Shown one piece after another: positions 43,865 to 52,544 of a stretch of DNA of 64,000 nucleotides. The notes below the pieces were generated by a model, which worked only from the letters and a program-made list of their open reading frames with translations, searched no databases and was not told where the DNA came from. The position numbers and the translations under genes are program-made. Source of the stretch: QHCF01 sp003244275 (GTDB lineage Bacteria > Actinomycetota > Acidimicrobiia > Acidimicrobiales > QHCF01); the NCBI GenBank assembly GCA_036806345.1, contig DAIROT010000005.1, forward strand, positions 1 through 64,000, read 5' to 3'. How positions within the stretch are numbered: position 1 is the first letter of the stretch; the number at the start of each line of letters is the position of its first letter.

Positions 43865-45449
43865 CGCGACCTCCGTCTGGCCCGAGGGCCTCGTTGGGGC
43901 CGCCCCGGTCGTAGCCATCCTTCACCGGACCAGCCATCCCGCCTCCGGCCTCCACGCCGGAGGGCCGCTGCTCGGGGACAGGAATCCGCCCGGGCGAGAC
44001 GACGTCTCTGGCCTGCTCGGCACCCAAGAGCACCGGGCCAGCTGAGGAGTCAGCCCCGGAGTCGGACCCGGTGAGCAAACCTGAAGGGCCCGAGTCTTCA
44101 GACCCAGGCGTGATCGCACCGGGGTCATCGTCCGACCCACTGAGGGTGGTCCCATCGATGCCCGGGCCGGTTACGTCGCCCTGGCCGCTTCCGCCGCTCC
44201 CCCGATCGTGGCCCACTGCCGGCCCCGCCTCACTGGTGGGGCCGGCTCCGGCTCCTGGATTGTCATCACCTCCTGGGCCGGCCTCGGCTGGCGCCCCTGC
44301 CCCATCTGGCGCTCCTGTCCCAGCTGGCGTCCCTGCACCGGATGCAGGCTCTGCCCCATCGTTGACGGACGGCGGGCCACCCCTGCCCGCCTGTTCGCCG
44401 ACCCACTTACCGATGTCGGCCGGCTCGGGAGCTCCGGCTGCCACCTCCGCCCCTGAAGCACCTCCCTGGTCGTTGCCTCCCTCGCCCTCGTCCCCACCCC
44501 GCCCGGCCAGGACGGACGCCAGTGCGCCGCCGGTCGCAAGTACCGACGACGCTCCCCGCCGGCCGACGCCATCCAGGTGGGCGACGGCTCCGGCCTCGAC
44601 CATGGGGATGACCCGCAGGAGAGCGAAGGGCGACGAGGCCGCCAGCACCAGCAGCGTCGCTCCCCCGACCACGCCGGCAACGTCAGGAGTGGCGCTGGCC
44701 CCACCGGTGAGAGCGCCCACGGCCAGGCTGAGGACGCCGACCATCACCAGTTTGGCCAGGATGAGGGCGGCAATGGTCTCGGTCAGCCGCCGGCACCAGG
44801 CCGCGGTGACGGGCCACACCAGGGTCACCAGAGCCAGGGGCAGGAACAACACCGCCACCGATATGACCGCGGTGCGCACCAGCAGCTCGATCCACACCAC
44901 GAAGGCCCCAAAGGCCACAGCCACCGCCACCACCAGCACGACGAAGGCCGGTGCCAAGCCGCCCGACCCGCCAGGGTGCTGGAGGCCTGCGCCCAGGCCC
45001 CCGGTGAAGTGGCGAATGTCGACGCCGGTAGCGGACGTCACCATGGCGCTCAGCTCGTCTACCGCCGCCAACGACAGCTGGACCAGCTGGACGGCTACTC
45101 CGGTAAGGATGATGGCAAGCGGCAGGTGGACCAGGACCGAGCGCACGAGCATCGAGGCGTCCTGGCGAATCACGGATTGGATGATCCCGAGGAGGAGCAG
45201 CGGCACCACCACCAGGGCGGCCACGTCCGCCATCACCTTGAAGTGCTCGCTGAACCAACCAGAGCCAAGCTCGGGCTTGGTGGTGACCGCCAGGATGTGG
45301 CCCACCTGGTCGAGCAGCCAGAGGGCAGCGGTGGTCACCCCATGGCTGATGGCGGCAACGGCTGCATCGGCTCCACTGCCGAGCAGGTCGCCGACAGTCG
45401 GCCCGATCTGGGGCTGGACGCTGGGAGGGACCAGGGCGGGAAGATTCAC
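43791..45449 (-). CDS. TrbL/VirB6-like T4SS membrane protein
   Basis: A polytopic membrane protein of about 552 aa that likely forms part of the T4SS inner-membrane channel. The first half has about six to eight hydrophobic segments (ADVAALVVVPLLLLGII, AFVVLVVAVAVAFGAFVVW, ISVAVLFLPLALVTLVWPV). The second half, from about residue 330, is a disordered Gly/Pro/Ser/Asp-rich tail that ends in RDVGG repeats. The GTG at 45449 is inferred because it is 5 bp after the upstream stop; no Shine-Dalgarno is visible. Its 3' end overlaps the SCO6880-like gene. Confidence 0.75.
   Translation of the reverse strand: MNLPALVPPSVQPQIGPTVGDLLGSGADAAVAAISHGVTTAALWLLDQVGHILAVTTKPELGSGWFSEHFKVMADVAALVVVPLLLLGIIQSVIRQDASMLVRSVLVHLPLAIILTGVAVQLVQLSLAAVDELSAMVTSATGVDIRHFTGGLGAGLQHPGGSGGLAPAFVVLVVAVAVAFGAFVVWIELLVRTAVISVAVLFLPLALVTLVWPVTAAWCRRLTETIAALILAKLVMVGVLSLAVGALTGGASATPDVAGVVGGATLLVLAASSPFALLRVIPMVEAGAVAHLDGVGRRGASSVLATGGALASVLAGRGGDEGEGGNDQGGASGAEVAAGAPEPADIGKWVGEQAGRGGPPSVNDGAEPASGAGTPAGTGAPDGAGAPAEAGPGGDDNPGAGAGPTSEAGPAVGHDRGSGGSGQGDVTGPGIDGTTLSGSDDDPGAITPGSEDSGPSGLLTGSDSGADSSAGPVLLGAEQARDVVSPGRIPVPEQRPSGVEAGGGMAGPVKDGYDRGGPNEALGPDGGRDVGGRDVGGRDVGGRDVGGMDVGR
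43811..43875 (-). repeat. 15-bp tandem repeat at a gene overlap
   Basis: Four complete copies of CTCCGACATCGCGAC (as read on the + strand) plus a 5-bp remainder. On the - strand each unit gives GGAGG-TCGCG-ATG. The same DNA encodes MSEVA repeats of the SCO6880-like protein and RDVGG repeats at the end of the TrbL-like protein. Confidence 0.9.
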
Positions 45450-45454
45450 TGATC

Positions 45455-45751
45455 TCAATGGGAGGAGGTGTTGCCGAGGTTGTAGAAGAAGCTGACAATG
45501 GTCGGAGCAGCCCCGATGAGCAGGGCGGCCAGGCCAGACACCAGCACGGCACGGCGCCCGGTGGCGGCGTGCTGATAGTTCTGGGAGTGGGAGCTGAGGG
45601 CCCACGTCACCGCCCCGATGAGCAGTGCGATGAGGACCAACACCAGGGCCCAGCCGCCCAGACCGTTGGTGATCTTCTGCAGCGCCGACGCACCGGGAAG
45701 CTGGGAGGTATCAGGGCTCAACTGGACGGTGACGGCGACGAAGCGAGTCAT
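45455..45751 (-). CDS. Small T4SS membrane protein (DUF6112/TrbC-like)
   Basis: A 98-aa protein with two hydrophobic segments (WALVLVLIALLIGAVTWAL and AVLVSGLAALLIGAAPTIVSFF) separated by a basic loop. The layout matches pilin-like or DUF6112-type proteins that precede the TrbL-like gene in actinobacterial conjugation loci. ATG 45751 follows GAGAGG. It is the first gene of the - strand T4SS operon. Confidence 0.65.
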   Translation of the reverse strand: MTRFVAVTVQLSPDTSQLPGASALQKITNGLGGWALVLVLIALLIGAVTWALSSHSQNYQHAATGRRAVLVSGLAALLIGAAPTIVSFFYNLGNTSSH

Positions 45752-45797
45752 CTGGGTGCCTCTCTTTCGAGGGATAAGGTCAACAGCTTCATGTTGT

Positions 45798-45827
45798 ATC
45801 ATAGCTTTTCATGTTTCCACTTGGCAA
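45798..45827 (-). promoter_or_regulatory. Promoter of the T4SS operon
   Basis: On the - strand TTGCCA (45827-45822) and TATGAT (45803-45798) are separated by 18 bp in an unusually AT-rich patch about 45 bp before the first T4SS gene. Confidence 0.5.
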
Positions 45828-45836
45828 GCCCGAGCC

Positions 45837-46754
45837 GTGAAGAAGCTGTTGATGGCGGCGGGGGCACCCTTCCTGGCCGGTCTGTGCCTGGTCGTCGGGG
45901 TAGCCGCCCTGGCTCCCACTTCAGGCGCCCCCGCAGCATCAGGGGAGGCACTCCAGGCCATCCCAGTATCCGCGCTGGCGCTGTACCAGCAAGCTGCTGC
46001 CACCTGTCCCGGACTGCCCTGGACGGTCCTGGCCGCTGTTGGCACGGTGGAGTCGGGCAACGGCACCAGCACCGCACCTGGAGTGCAGTCGGGCGCCAAC
46101 TCAGCCGGGGCCGAAGGACCGATGCAGTTCGAGCCCGGGACGTTCGCTCACTACTCCCTGCCGGTGCCACCCGGCGGGGCTGACCCGCCCAGCCCCTACG
46201 ACATGGTGGACGCCGCCTATGCCGCCGCCCGAGACCTGTGCGCCAACGGGGCTCAGCGTGGCGTCAACCTCTCCGCCGCCATCTTCGCTTACAACCACGC
46301 CGACTGGTACGTGAACAAGGTGCTGGCTCTGGCAACGAGCTATGCCGCCACTCCCAGCGGGGCTCCCACGCCAGCCGGCGCCCGTGCGGCCGCCTTCGCC
46401 CTGGCTCAACTGGGTACGCCATACCGTTGGGGCGGGACCAGCCCCGGGGGATTCGACTGCTCGGGTCTGGTCCAGGCCGCCTACGCCGCCGGCGGTATCG
46501 CCCTGCCCCGGATCGCCCAGGCCCAACTCGACGCCGGACCACGCCTGCCCGCCGGGACCGGCCTGGAGGTGGGGGACCTGGTGTTCTTCGGCAACCTGCC
46601 AGCCCAGGCGGACCACGTCGGCCTGGTGGTGGGTCCGGCCGAGATGGTCGATGCCCCCCACACCGGGGCTACCGTGCGAACCGAGGTCATCCCCACCACA
46701 GTGGGCTCGGGCTGGGGGGCGGAGGTCTACCTGGGTGCCACCCGGCCTGGCTGA
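45837..46754 (+). CDS. Lytic transglycosylase - NlpC/P60 cell-wall hydrolase
   Basis: A secreted two-domain peptidoglycan hydrolase of about 305 aa. A signal-like helix (LLMAAGAPFLAGLCLVVGVA) is followed by a lysozyme-like domain (WTVLAAVGTVESGNG with the catalytic glutamate, GAEGPMQFEPGTFAHY, AIFAYNHADWYV) and an NlpC/P60 peptidase (RWGGTSPGGFDCSGLVQAAY nucleophile, DHVGLVVG, DAPHTG). It would open the wall for T4SS assembly. GTG 45837 or ATG 45852 may be the start. It is divergent from the T4SS operon, sharing the same promoter gap. Confidence 0.88.
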   Translation: MKKLLMAAGAPFLAGLCLVVGVAALAPTSGAPAASGEALQAIPVSALALYQQAAATCPGLPWTVLAAVGTVESGNGTSTAPGVQSGANSAGAEGPMQFEPGTFAHYSLPVPPGGADPPSPYDMVDAAYAAARDLCANGAQRGVNLSAAIFAYNHADWYVNKVLALATSYAATPSGAPTPAGARAAAFALAQLGTPYRWGGTSPGGFDCSGLVQAAYAAGGIALPRIAQAQLDAGPRLPAGTGLEVGDLVFFGNLPAQADHVGLVVGPAEMVDAPHTGATVRTEVIPTTVGSGWGAEVYLGATRPG

Positions 46755-46792
46755 TCTCGGCCGGCCAACATGCGTTCACGCTCACGAAGCCC

Positions 46793-48235
46793 TCAGGCTG
46801 ATCGGGCAGTCTCCAGGCCTGGCCCGGTCCCCAGCGAGGCCCGATTGGCGGCCACCCGGCCAGCCGTCCAGCCGGCCGGGTCGTTCGCTCCCAAACGATG
46901 GTGGGCCAGGTCGGGAAAGGTCTGATCCCGCTCCTGCTTCACGGCCTCGGCGCGCGACATCAACACCGGCAGCAGGCGCCCTCCATGGTCGGCCTCCGCC
47001 TCCTCGGTGGCCGCCGCCGCTGCTTCCCGAAGGCGCTCGCCGATGCGAACCGCAAAGCCGACGAGAAACGACTGGCGGAACGAGCGGCTGCGCCATCGAG
47101 CTCCGCTGGCTTGATCGACTCCAGCCGCCGCCATCCCCGCCGTCGCCTGGACCAGCAACGAGGTGAACAACAGCTCAACCGCGTCCAGCTCGGAGTCAAA
47201 ACCGAACACGGTCGAGAATCCCAGATCCTTGCTGAAGACCACTCGACAGTTGCTGGCCGCCGCCACCTGGTGCAGCAGGTAGGACTTGGCCGAGGCGTAC
47301 GGATCGTCGATCCCGATGCGCCGAGCGCTGGGGATGGCACCCGGGCCACCGTCCGGCTCGATCATGGCGCGGTCGATGGCGTGTCGGGTCATGAGCTCCT
47401 GGGCCTTGGCGGTAAGGGCTTCGGCCTCGTCGGGGAAGGTGGTGGACTCAGCCTTGGCGAGTAACGCCCTCACTCGGTGGAGTACCCGGGGGTCGGCACC
47501 CTGGCCCCTGACGGCCCGGCGTCCTCCGCGGCCACCGCCAGCACTGCCAGCACTGTGGCCCCACTCGGACGGCGGAACGCACAGTCGGGGCAGGCCTGGC
47601 AGCTCCCAGAGAGCGCCCAGGAGCTCGAGGGCGTGGCGCAGGCCGTCGGCCCGGTCAAGCCCCTCTCGCCAGATCCAGCAACCAAGGTGATCGGACTGAC
47701 TGTTCCACCAGACGCGAGCTTCGATCTCCTCGAGCTGGCGCAACCACTCCGGATCGGCGTCCTCCGATCCGGCGTAACGCCGACTCTCCCCAGCGATGGC
47801 GTCGACACTCAGCCGTAGGTGGCGGCCACTGAGCTTGCGGCCCACCGCCCTCGGAAGATCGGCGGGCTGCCATCCGTGGGCCCACGCTGTACCGATGGCC
47901 TCCTCCAAGCGACGCTCGATGATCGATGGAACAGGCGCCGCGGTTGTCACCGAGCCGGCCGCTCCCTCTGAGCTGGCCACAGTCGCCTCGTCCCAACGAA
48001 GGGCGAGCGACCCCACCAGCATGGCGAAGACTTCCTCCTGGCCTTGGCGAAAGGCGCTGACGGCCAGACCCACCCCCTCTTCGATCTCTCTGGGTTCGGC
48101 CAAGGAACGCCGAGCGCCGCTTGGTCGGCACGGTCGGGTTGGTCGGGGCTGCCGAGTATGCCCGCCGGAGGGCCTTGCCGGCTGTGGCCGTCCCTCTCCC
48201 TGCTCCCGCCAGCGGCGGCGGCTCCGTTTGTCCAT
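46793..48235 (-). CDS. DUF2786 domain protein
   Basis: A 480-aa protein whose C-terminal half carries DUF2786 (VRALLAKAESTTFPDEAEAL then TAKAQELMTRHAID), a domain found in proteins of phage and plasmid origin. The N-terminal 50 residues are basic and disordered; the middle is helical with a WRD-like LGCWIWREGLDRADGL. The function is unknown. ATG 48235 has GGAGG upstream. It closes the accessory block and points away from pstS. Confidence 0.75.
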   Translation of the reverse strand: MDKRSRRRWREQGEGRPQPARPSGGHTRQPRPTRPCRPSGARRSLAEPREIEEGVGLAVSAFRQGQEEVFAMLVGSLALRWDEATVASSEGAAGSVTTAAPVPSIIERRLEEAIGTAWAHGWQPADLPRAVGRKLSGRHLRLSVDAIAGESRRYAGSEDADPEWLRQLEEIEARVWWNSQSDHLGCWIWREGLDRADGLRHALELLGALWELPGLPRLCVPPSEWGHSAGSAGGGRGGRRAVRGQGADPRVLHRVRALLAKAESTTFPDEAEALTAKAQELMTRHAIDRAMIEPDGGPGAIPSARRIGIDDPYASAKSYLLHQVAAASNCRVVFSKDLGFSTVFGFDSELDAVELLFTSLLVQATAGMAAAGVDQASGARWRSRSFRQSFLVGFAVRIGERLREAAAAATEEAEADHGGRLLPVLMSRAEAVKQERDQTFPDLAHHRLGANDPAGWTAGRVAANRASLGTGPGLETARSA

Positions 48236-48457
48236 CTCCGCTCCTCCTCTGTGAATGGGACCGGTGCACTGCTCCGCGGAGCGAAGGTGCTTTGCCGGCC
48301 CTGGTGATCCTCCCGTCCGCCCAGTCCAAGGTGGGGGATCTCAACCTGGCGCCATCCATCATGGCCGTGAGGTGTAACACCCCACTGCTCCGCTCCACTC
48401 CCGGCCAGGCGGCCAGTGAAGGGGCAACCCCCGCTTGTTGGCGGCCGTTTGCCTGGT

Positions 48458-48490
48458 GTTCATCTGGAGTACACCTGGCGGTCAATCCTG
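48458..48490 (+). promoter_or_regulatory. Candidate PHO box upstream of pstS
   Basis: Three contiguous 11-bp units, GTTCATCTGGA, GTACACCTGGC and GGTCAATCCTG, resemble the direct-repeat PHO box known for Streptomyces PhoP. A -10-like TAGGGT (48496-48501) would place transcription start at the GTG 48509, so pstS mRNA may be leaderless. Confidence 0.55.
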
Positions 48491-48499
48491 GCTCCTAGG

Positions 48500-49657
48500 G
48501 TGCACCTGGTGCCTCGCTGGCCTGGTCGCCTCGCTGGTGTCCTGGTGGCGGTGGCCCTGGTGGCGCTGGGCGCCAGGTTCGGCACCGATGACAACACCAG
48601 TGGCTTGGCCCTGATCGTCCCCTCTCACCTGCGCCCGGGCAGCACCTGTGGGATCGGGACCATCTCGGGTGCCGGCTCGACGTTTGTCCAGACCATCCTC
48701 CAGGAATGGATCAGCGGCTACCAGCGAGCCTGTCCGAGGGCCACCATCAACTACCAGGGGGCGGGGTCAGGGGCAGGCATCCAACAGCTCACTGCCCAGA
48801 CGGTGGGCTTTGCCGCCTCCGACGTGGTGATGACACCGACCGAGCTGCGGTCCGCTCAGGCCCACGGGGGCCCGGTGCTGGAGATCCCGTGGGCAGCCGG
48901 CGGGGTCGCAGTGGAATATCACCTAGAAGGCGTGCACCATTTACGTCTGCGTCCGCGTACCCTCGCCGGCATCTTCGCCGGCACCATCACCAAGTGGAGC
49001 GAGCCGGCCGTTCAGGCCGACAATCCAGGTACGGCGCTGCCCGCCGAGGGTATCCAGGTGGTCCACCGCTCGGACGGCTCGGGGACCACAGCCGCCTTCA
49101 CCCGCTATCTGGCCGCCGCCGCCCCTTCGCTGTGGAAGGCCGGATCGGGGAAGGAGGTGGCCTGGCCGACCGGCCAGGGGGCCAAGGGGTCGGACCAGGT
49201 CACCGCGGCCGTAGAGCAGTCCGAAGGAGCTATCGGCTACGCCGAGGTCGCCTACGCCAAGGCCACCGGTCTGGGGATCACCCAGATCGAGAACCCGGCC
49301 GGGCACTTCGTGGGACCGAGCGCCAACGCCGTCTCGGCCGCCCTGCAGTCGGCCACCGCCAGCGGAGGAAAGGACGGCGACAGCCAGGTCGGGACCGGGG
49401 CCGGCCAGACCTCAGGGGCCGGCACCACCCAGCTCAGCCCCCTGCCCGGCGGTCCCGCCGCCTACCCCATATCCACCCTCACCTGGGTCATGGTGTACAC
49501 CCGCCAGCCAGATGCCCGGCAGGCCGCCCTGCTCTCATCGTTCCTGACCTACGCCCTGGGGCCAGGCCAGGTGGCCACCCGCCCCCTCTTCTACGCTCCC
49601 CTGCCGCCCAGCCTGCTCGCCGCCGACCGGGCGGCCCTGGCCCGGGTGGTGCCCTGA
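48500..49657 (+). CDS. pstS: Phosphate ABC transporter substrate-binding protein PstS
   Basis: Captures phosphate outside the membrane. The product (about 385 aa) has an N-terminal hydrophobic anchor (GVLVAVALVALGARF), then the PstS signatures GAGSTFVQTILQEW, YQGAGSGAGIQQL, AGTITKW-like FAGTITKWSEP and the phosphate-contact HRSDGSGTTAAF. No lipobox cysteine is evident after the anchor. GTG 48500 and GTG 48509 are both possible starts. Its TGA overlaps the next ATG (TGATG). Confidence 0.92.
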   Translation: MHLVPRWPGRLAGVLVAVALVALGARFGTDDNTSGLALIVPSHLRPGSTCGIGTISGAGSTFVQTILQEWISGYQRACPRATINYQGAGSGAGIQQLTAQTVGFAASDVVMTPTELRSAQAHGGPVLEIPWAAGGVAVEYHLEGVHHLRLRPRTLAGIFAGTITKWSEPAVQADNPGTALPAEGIQVVHRSDGSGTTAAFTRYLAAAAPSLWKAGSGKEVAWPTGQGAKGSDQVTAAVEQSEGAIGYAEVAYAKATGLGITQIENPAGHFVGPSANAVSAALQSATASGGKDGDSQVGTGAGQTSGAGTTQLSPLPGGPAAYPISTLTWVMVYTRQPDARQAALLSSFLTYALGPGQVATRPLFYAPLPPSLLAADRAALARVVP

Positions 49658-51585
49658 TGCCCGGCTCGGCGCCGGGTCGGGTCCAGCCACCGCCGCCTGT
49701 CATATCGCCCGGCGAGATCAGCCAGGCGGGCACCGACCCGCCCGCACCAGGCCACCGACGAGCACGAGGTGATGCCATATTCGCCATGGTCACCCGGGGT
49801 GCCGGCCTGTTGGTATTGCTGCTCCTGGGCGCCATCGTGGCCTTCCTGGTGGTTCAGGCCGTCCCTGCCTTTCGCCAGGCCGGCCCGGGCTTCTTCACAA
49901 TGCGGCAATGGCTGCCTGACTCGACACCCCCACATTTCGGCATTGCCGCACTGGCCTGGGGCACCGTCTTGTCCAGCGCCATCGCCCTGCTCATTGCCAC
50001 CCCGGTAGCGCTGGGGACCGCTCTCTACCTGACCGAGGTAGCCCGCCCGAAGGTCAGCAGAACCCTGGGATGGCTGGTCGACCTGCTGGCCGCGGTACCC
50101 AGCGTGGTCTACGGCCTGTGGGGGGTGGCCTTCCTCGTTCCCCTGCTGGTCCCCTTCGAGCGGGGAGTGGACGGCTTCCTCGGCTTCATCCCCTTCCTCC
50201 ACAGCCCCAACCAGACCTATGGGCGGTCAGTCTTCGCCGCCTCGGTGGTGCTGGCCATAATGATCCTGCCCATCATCGCCGCCATCTCCCGAGAGGTGCT
50301 TCGTCAGGTTCCTGGATCGGCCCGAGAAGCGGCTCTGGCGCTGGGTGCCACCCGTTGGGAGACCATCCGCATGGCCGTCCTGCCCCCGAGTCGCAGCGGC
50401 CTGATCGGCGCCATCATGCTCGGCCTGGGTCGCGCCATAGGCGAGACCATCGCCGTCGCCCTGGTGTTGTCGGCCTCGTTCAAGATCACCTTCCGAATCT
50501 TCCAACCGGGCGGCAACACCATCGCGGCCAACATCGCCACCAAGTTCGGCGAGGCCGGGGCCAACGGACGGGCCGCGCTGATCGCCTCCGGGCTCGTCCT
50601 GTTCGTGATCTCACTGGCCGTCAACCTGGCCGCCCGGCTGGTGGTCCGCAGGGGCGGTGAAGGGGTGCGGACCCGCCCGGCGCCCCCCGACCGGCTCCGC
50701 CGTCTCCGCCGCCTGCGGGGCGCGGGCCGCCGGCACCCGGGCCATCGACATCGTGGTTTGGTCGACTGGTCCATGAAAGGACTCATGGCCGTGGCGGTGG
50801 CGGTGGCCCTCGTGCCTCTGGTGGCCGTCCTGGCCTATACGGCCCACGCTGGGGCGAGGGATCTGTCCGGCTCCTTTCTGACTCATTCCATGCGGGGCGT
50901 TGGGCCGCTCGACCCGGCGGGTGGGGCATATCACGCCATCGTGGGCACGGTCGAGCAGGTCGGCATGGCCGCCCTGGTGTCCATACCGCTGGGCCTGTTG
51001 GTAGCCGTCTTCCTGGTCGAGCAGAGCGATCGCCGCCTGGCCGACTGGGTCCGCTTCGTCGTTGACGTGATGACGGGCATCCCGTCCATCGTGGCCGGGC
51101 TGTTCATCTTCGCCTTCTGGGTGCTCGGCCTTGGCCTGGGCTTCTCGGGACTGGCCGCGTCCCTGGCCCTGGCCGTGCTGATGCTCCCCATAGTCATCCG
51201 CTCGTCCGAGGAGATGATCAAACTGGTCCCATCGGACCTCCGTGAGGCGAGCTACGCCCTCGGGGTCTCCCGGTGGCGTACCGTGTGCTCTGTGGTGCTG
51301 CCCACTGCAGCCGCCGGCATCACCACCGGCGTGGTACTGGCGGTAGCCCGGGTGACGGGGGAGGCGGCGCCGCTGCTGCTGACCGCCTTCGGTTTCGACT
51401 CCATCAAGATCAACCCCTTCCACGGTCCGCAATCCAGCCTGCCGTTGTTCGTGTTCTCCCAGGCGACGTCGGCTTTCGCGGTGGCCGTCAACCGGGCCTG
51501 GGCGGCTGCACTCGTCCTGATCCTGATCGTGGTCGCCCTTACTGTCCTGGCCCGGGTAATCACCCGGCGCAATCGACTGGCGTGA
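49657..51585 (+). CDS. pstCA: Phosphate ABC transporter permease, PstC-PstA fusion
   Basis: One uninterrupted 642-aa frame holds both membrane subunits of the phosphate importer, normally separate proteins. Residues about 30-330 are PstC (SVVYGLWGVAFLVPLLV, EAA loop around REAALALGATRWETIRM, LGRAIGETIAVALVL). A basic linker rich in Arg/Pro/Gly leads to PstA at about 373-642 (SIPLGLLVAVFLVEQ, GIPSIVAGLFIFAFW, REASYALGVSRWRTV, ARVTGEAAPLLLTAF). No stop codon separates them; ATG 50773 could also allow internal initiation of a PstA-only product. Confidence 0.9.
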   Translation: MPGSAPGRVQPPPPVISPGEISQAGTDPPAPGHRRARGDAIFAMVTRGAGLLVLLLLGAIVAFLVVQAVPAFRQAGPGFFTMRQWLPDSTPPHFGIAALAWGTVLSSAIALLIATPVALGTALYLTEVARPKVSRTLGWLVDLLAAVPSVVYGLWGVAFLVPLLVPFERGVDGFLGFIPFLHSPNQTYGRSVFAASVVLAIMILPIIAAISREVLRQVPGSAREAALALGATRWETIRMAVLPPSRSGLIGAIMLGLGRAIGETIAVALVLSASFKITFRIFQPGGNTIAANIATKFGEAGANGRAALIASGLVLFVISLAVNLAARLVVRRGGEGVRTRPAPPDRLRRLRRLRGAGRRHPGHRHRGLVDWSMKGLMAVAVAVALVPLVAVLAYTAHAGARDLSGSFLTHSMRGVGPLDPAGGAYHAIVGTVEQVGMAALVSIPLGLLVAVFLVEQSDRRLADWVRFVVDVMTGIPSIVAGLFIFAFWVLGLGLGFSGLAASLALAVLMLPIVIRSSEEMIKLVPSDLREASYALGVSRWRTVCSVVLPTAAAGITTGVVLAVARVTGEAAPLLLTAFGFDSIKINPFHGPQSSLPLFVFSQATSAFAVAVNRAWAAALVLILIVVALTVLARVITRRNRLA

Positions 51586-51628
51586 GCGAGTCCGTGCCCA
51601 TCAGCCCCTCCGCGTCGGTGACCCCCTG

Positions 51629-52405
51629 ATGGCGAAGAGCATCGACGTGGAGGAGATGAGTGCCTGGTTTGGCGCCCACCAGATCCTGGAGAACGTCTCC
51701 CTGGCCATCACTGCCAGCCAGGTCACCGCCCTGATCGGGCCATCCGGATGCGGCAAGTCGACCTTCATCAGGGTCCTGAACCGCCTGCACGAAGTGGTGA
51801 CCGGAGCCAGCATCACCGGCCAGGTCCGTCTGGACGGCCAGGACATCTACGCCGGAGGCCAGGACGCGACCGCCGTTCGGCGGACCATCGGAATGGTGTT
51901 CCAGCGGCCCAACCCGTTCCCCACCATGTCGATCCGCGACAACGTGGTGGCTGGCCTGCGGCTCAACGGAACGGTCTCCAACGCCGAGATGGACGACGTC
52001 GCTGAGCGGTCTCTGCGACTGGTCGGGCTGTGGGACGAGGTCCGTGACCGTCTGGGTAAACCCGGCGTTGGTCTTTCGGGAGGCCAACAGCAGCGTCTGT
52101 GCATCGCCCGGGCCATCGCGGTGAAGCCCGAAGTGCTGCTCATGGACGAACCCTGCTCCTCTCTCGACCCGTCCTCCACCCTGGCCATAGAGGACCTCAT
52201 CGCCGACCTCAAGGGCCGCTACACGATCGTGATCGTCACCCACAACATGCAACAGGCAGCCAGGGTGAGCGATACCACCGCCTTCCTCACCATCACCGAA
52301 GCCGGCGAACCGGGCCGGCTGGTCGAGGTGGGCCCCACCTCTCAAATCTTCACCCGACCGTCCGATCCCCGGACGGAGGCTTACATCACCGGGCGGTTCG
52401 GTTGA
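51629..52405 (+). CDS. pstB: Phosphate ABC transporter ATP-binding protein PstB
   Basis: The ATPase of phosphate import, 258 aa. Walker A is GPSGCGKST, with PstB-typical FIRVLNRLHEVV and VFQRPNPFPTMSI; the signature is LSGGQQQRLCIARA, Walker B VLLMDEPCSSLDP and the H-loop VTHNMQQAARVSD. It lies 43 bp after the pstCA gene. A large stem-loop follows its stop codon. Confidence 0.96.
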   Translation: MAKSIDVEEMSAWFGAHQILENVSLAITASQVTALIGPSGCGKSTFIRVLNRLHEVVTGASITGQVRLDGQDIYAGGQDATAVRRTIGMVFQRPNPFPTMSIRDNVVAGLRLNGTVSNAEMDDVAERSLRLVGLWDEVRDRLGKPGVGLSGGQQQRLCIARAIAVKPEVLLMDEPCSSLDPSSTLAIEDLIADLKGRYTIVIVTHNMQQAARVSDTTAFLTITEAGEPGRLVEVGPTSQIFTRPSDPRTEAYITGRFG

Positions 52406-52413
52406 CCAACCTG

Positions 52414-52466
52414 GGGCACTTGTGCGCGTCAGCTCTCATATACGACACAAACGCGCACAAGTGCCC
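52414..52466. other. Long-loop stem-loop element B
   Basis: GGGCACTTGTGCGCGT (52414-52429) pairs perfectly with ACGCGCACAAGTGCCC (52451-52466), leaving a 21-nt loop. It starts 9 bp after the pstB stop. It lacks a T-run and resembles element A (3457-3512) in loop sequence and layout. It may separate expression of pst from senX3-regX3. Confidence 0.75.
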
Positions 52467-52544
52467 ACCGGCCGCCCCGCCGGCCGCCCCGTCCAGCGAC
52501 CGCGCCGGGCTGGCCGACAGCTTGACGGCTGCCCTGGCGACGAG

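Noticed and set aside
37498..48235. Complete integrative conjugative element
   Set aside because: No integrase, relaxase, replication gene or flanking direct repeats could be found in the window, so only a T4SS module is claimed.
48706..49656. Upstream extension of the pstCA frame
   Set aside because: It is an out-of-frame reading of pstS. The TGATG overlap at 49655-49659 is a better start, and PstC similarity begins only after it.
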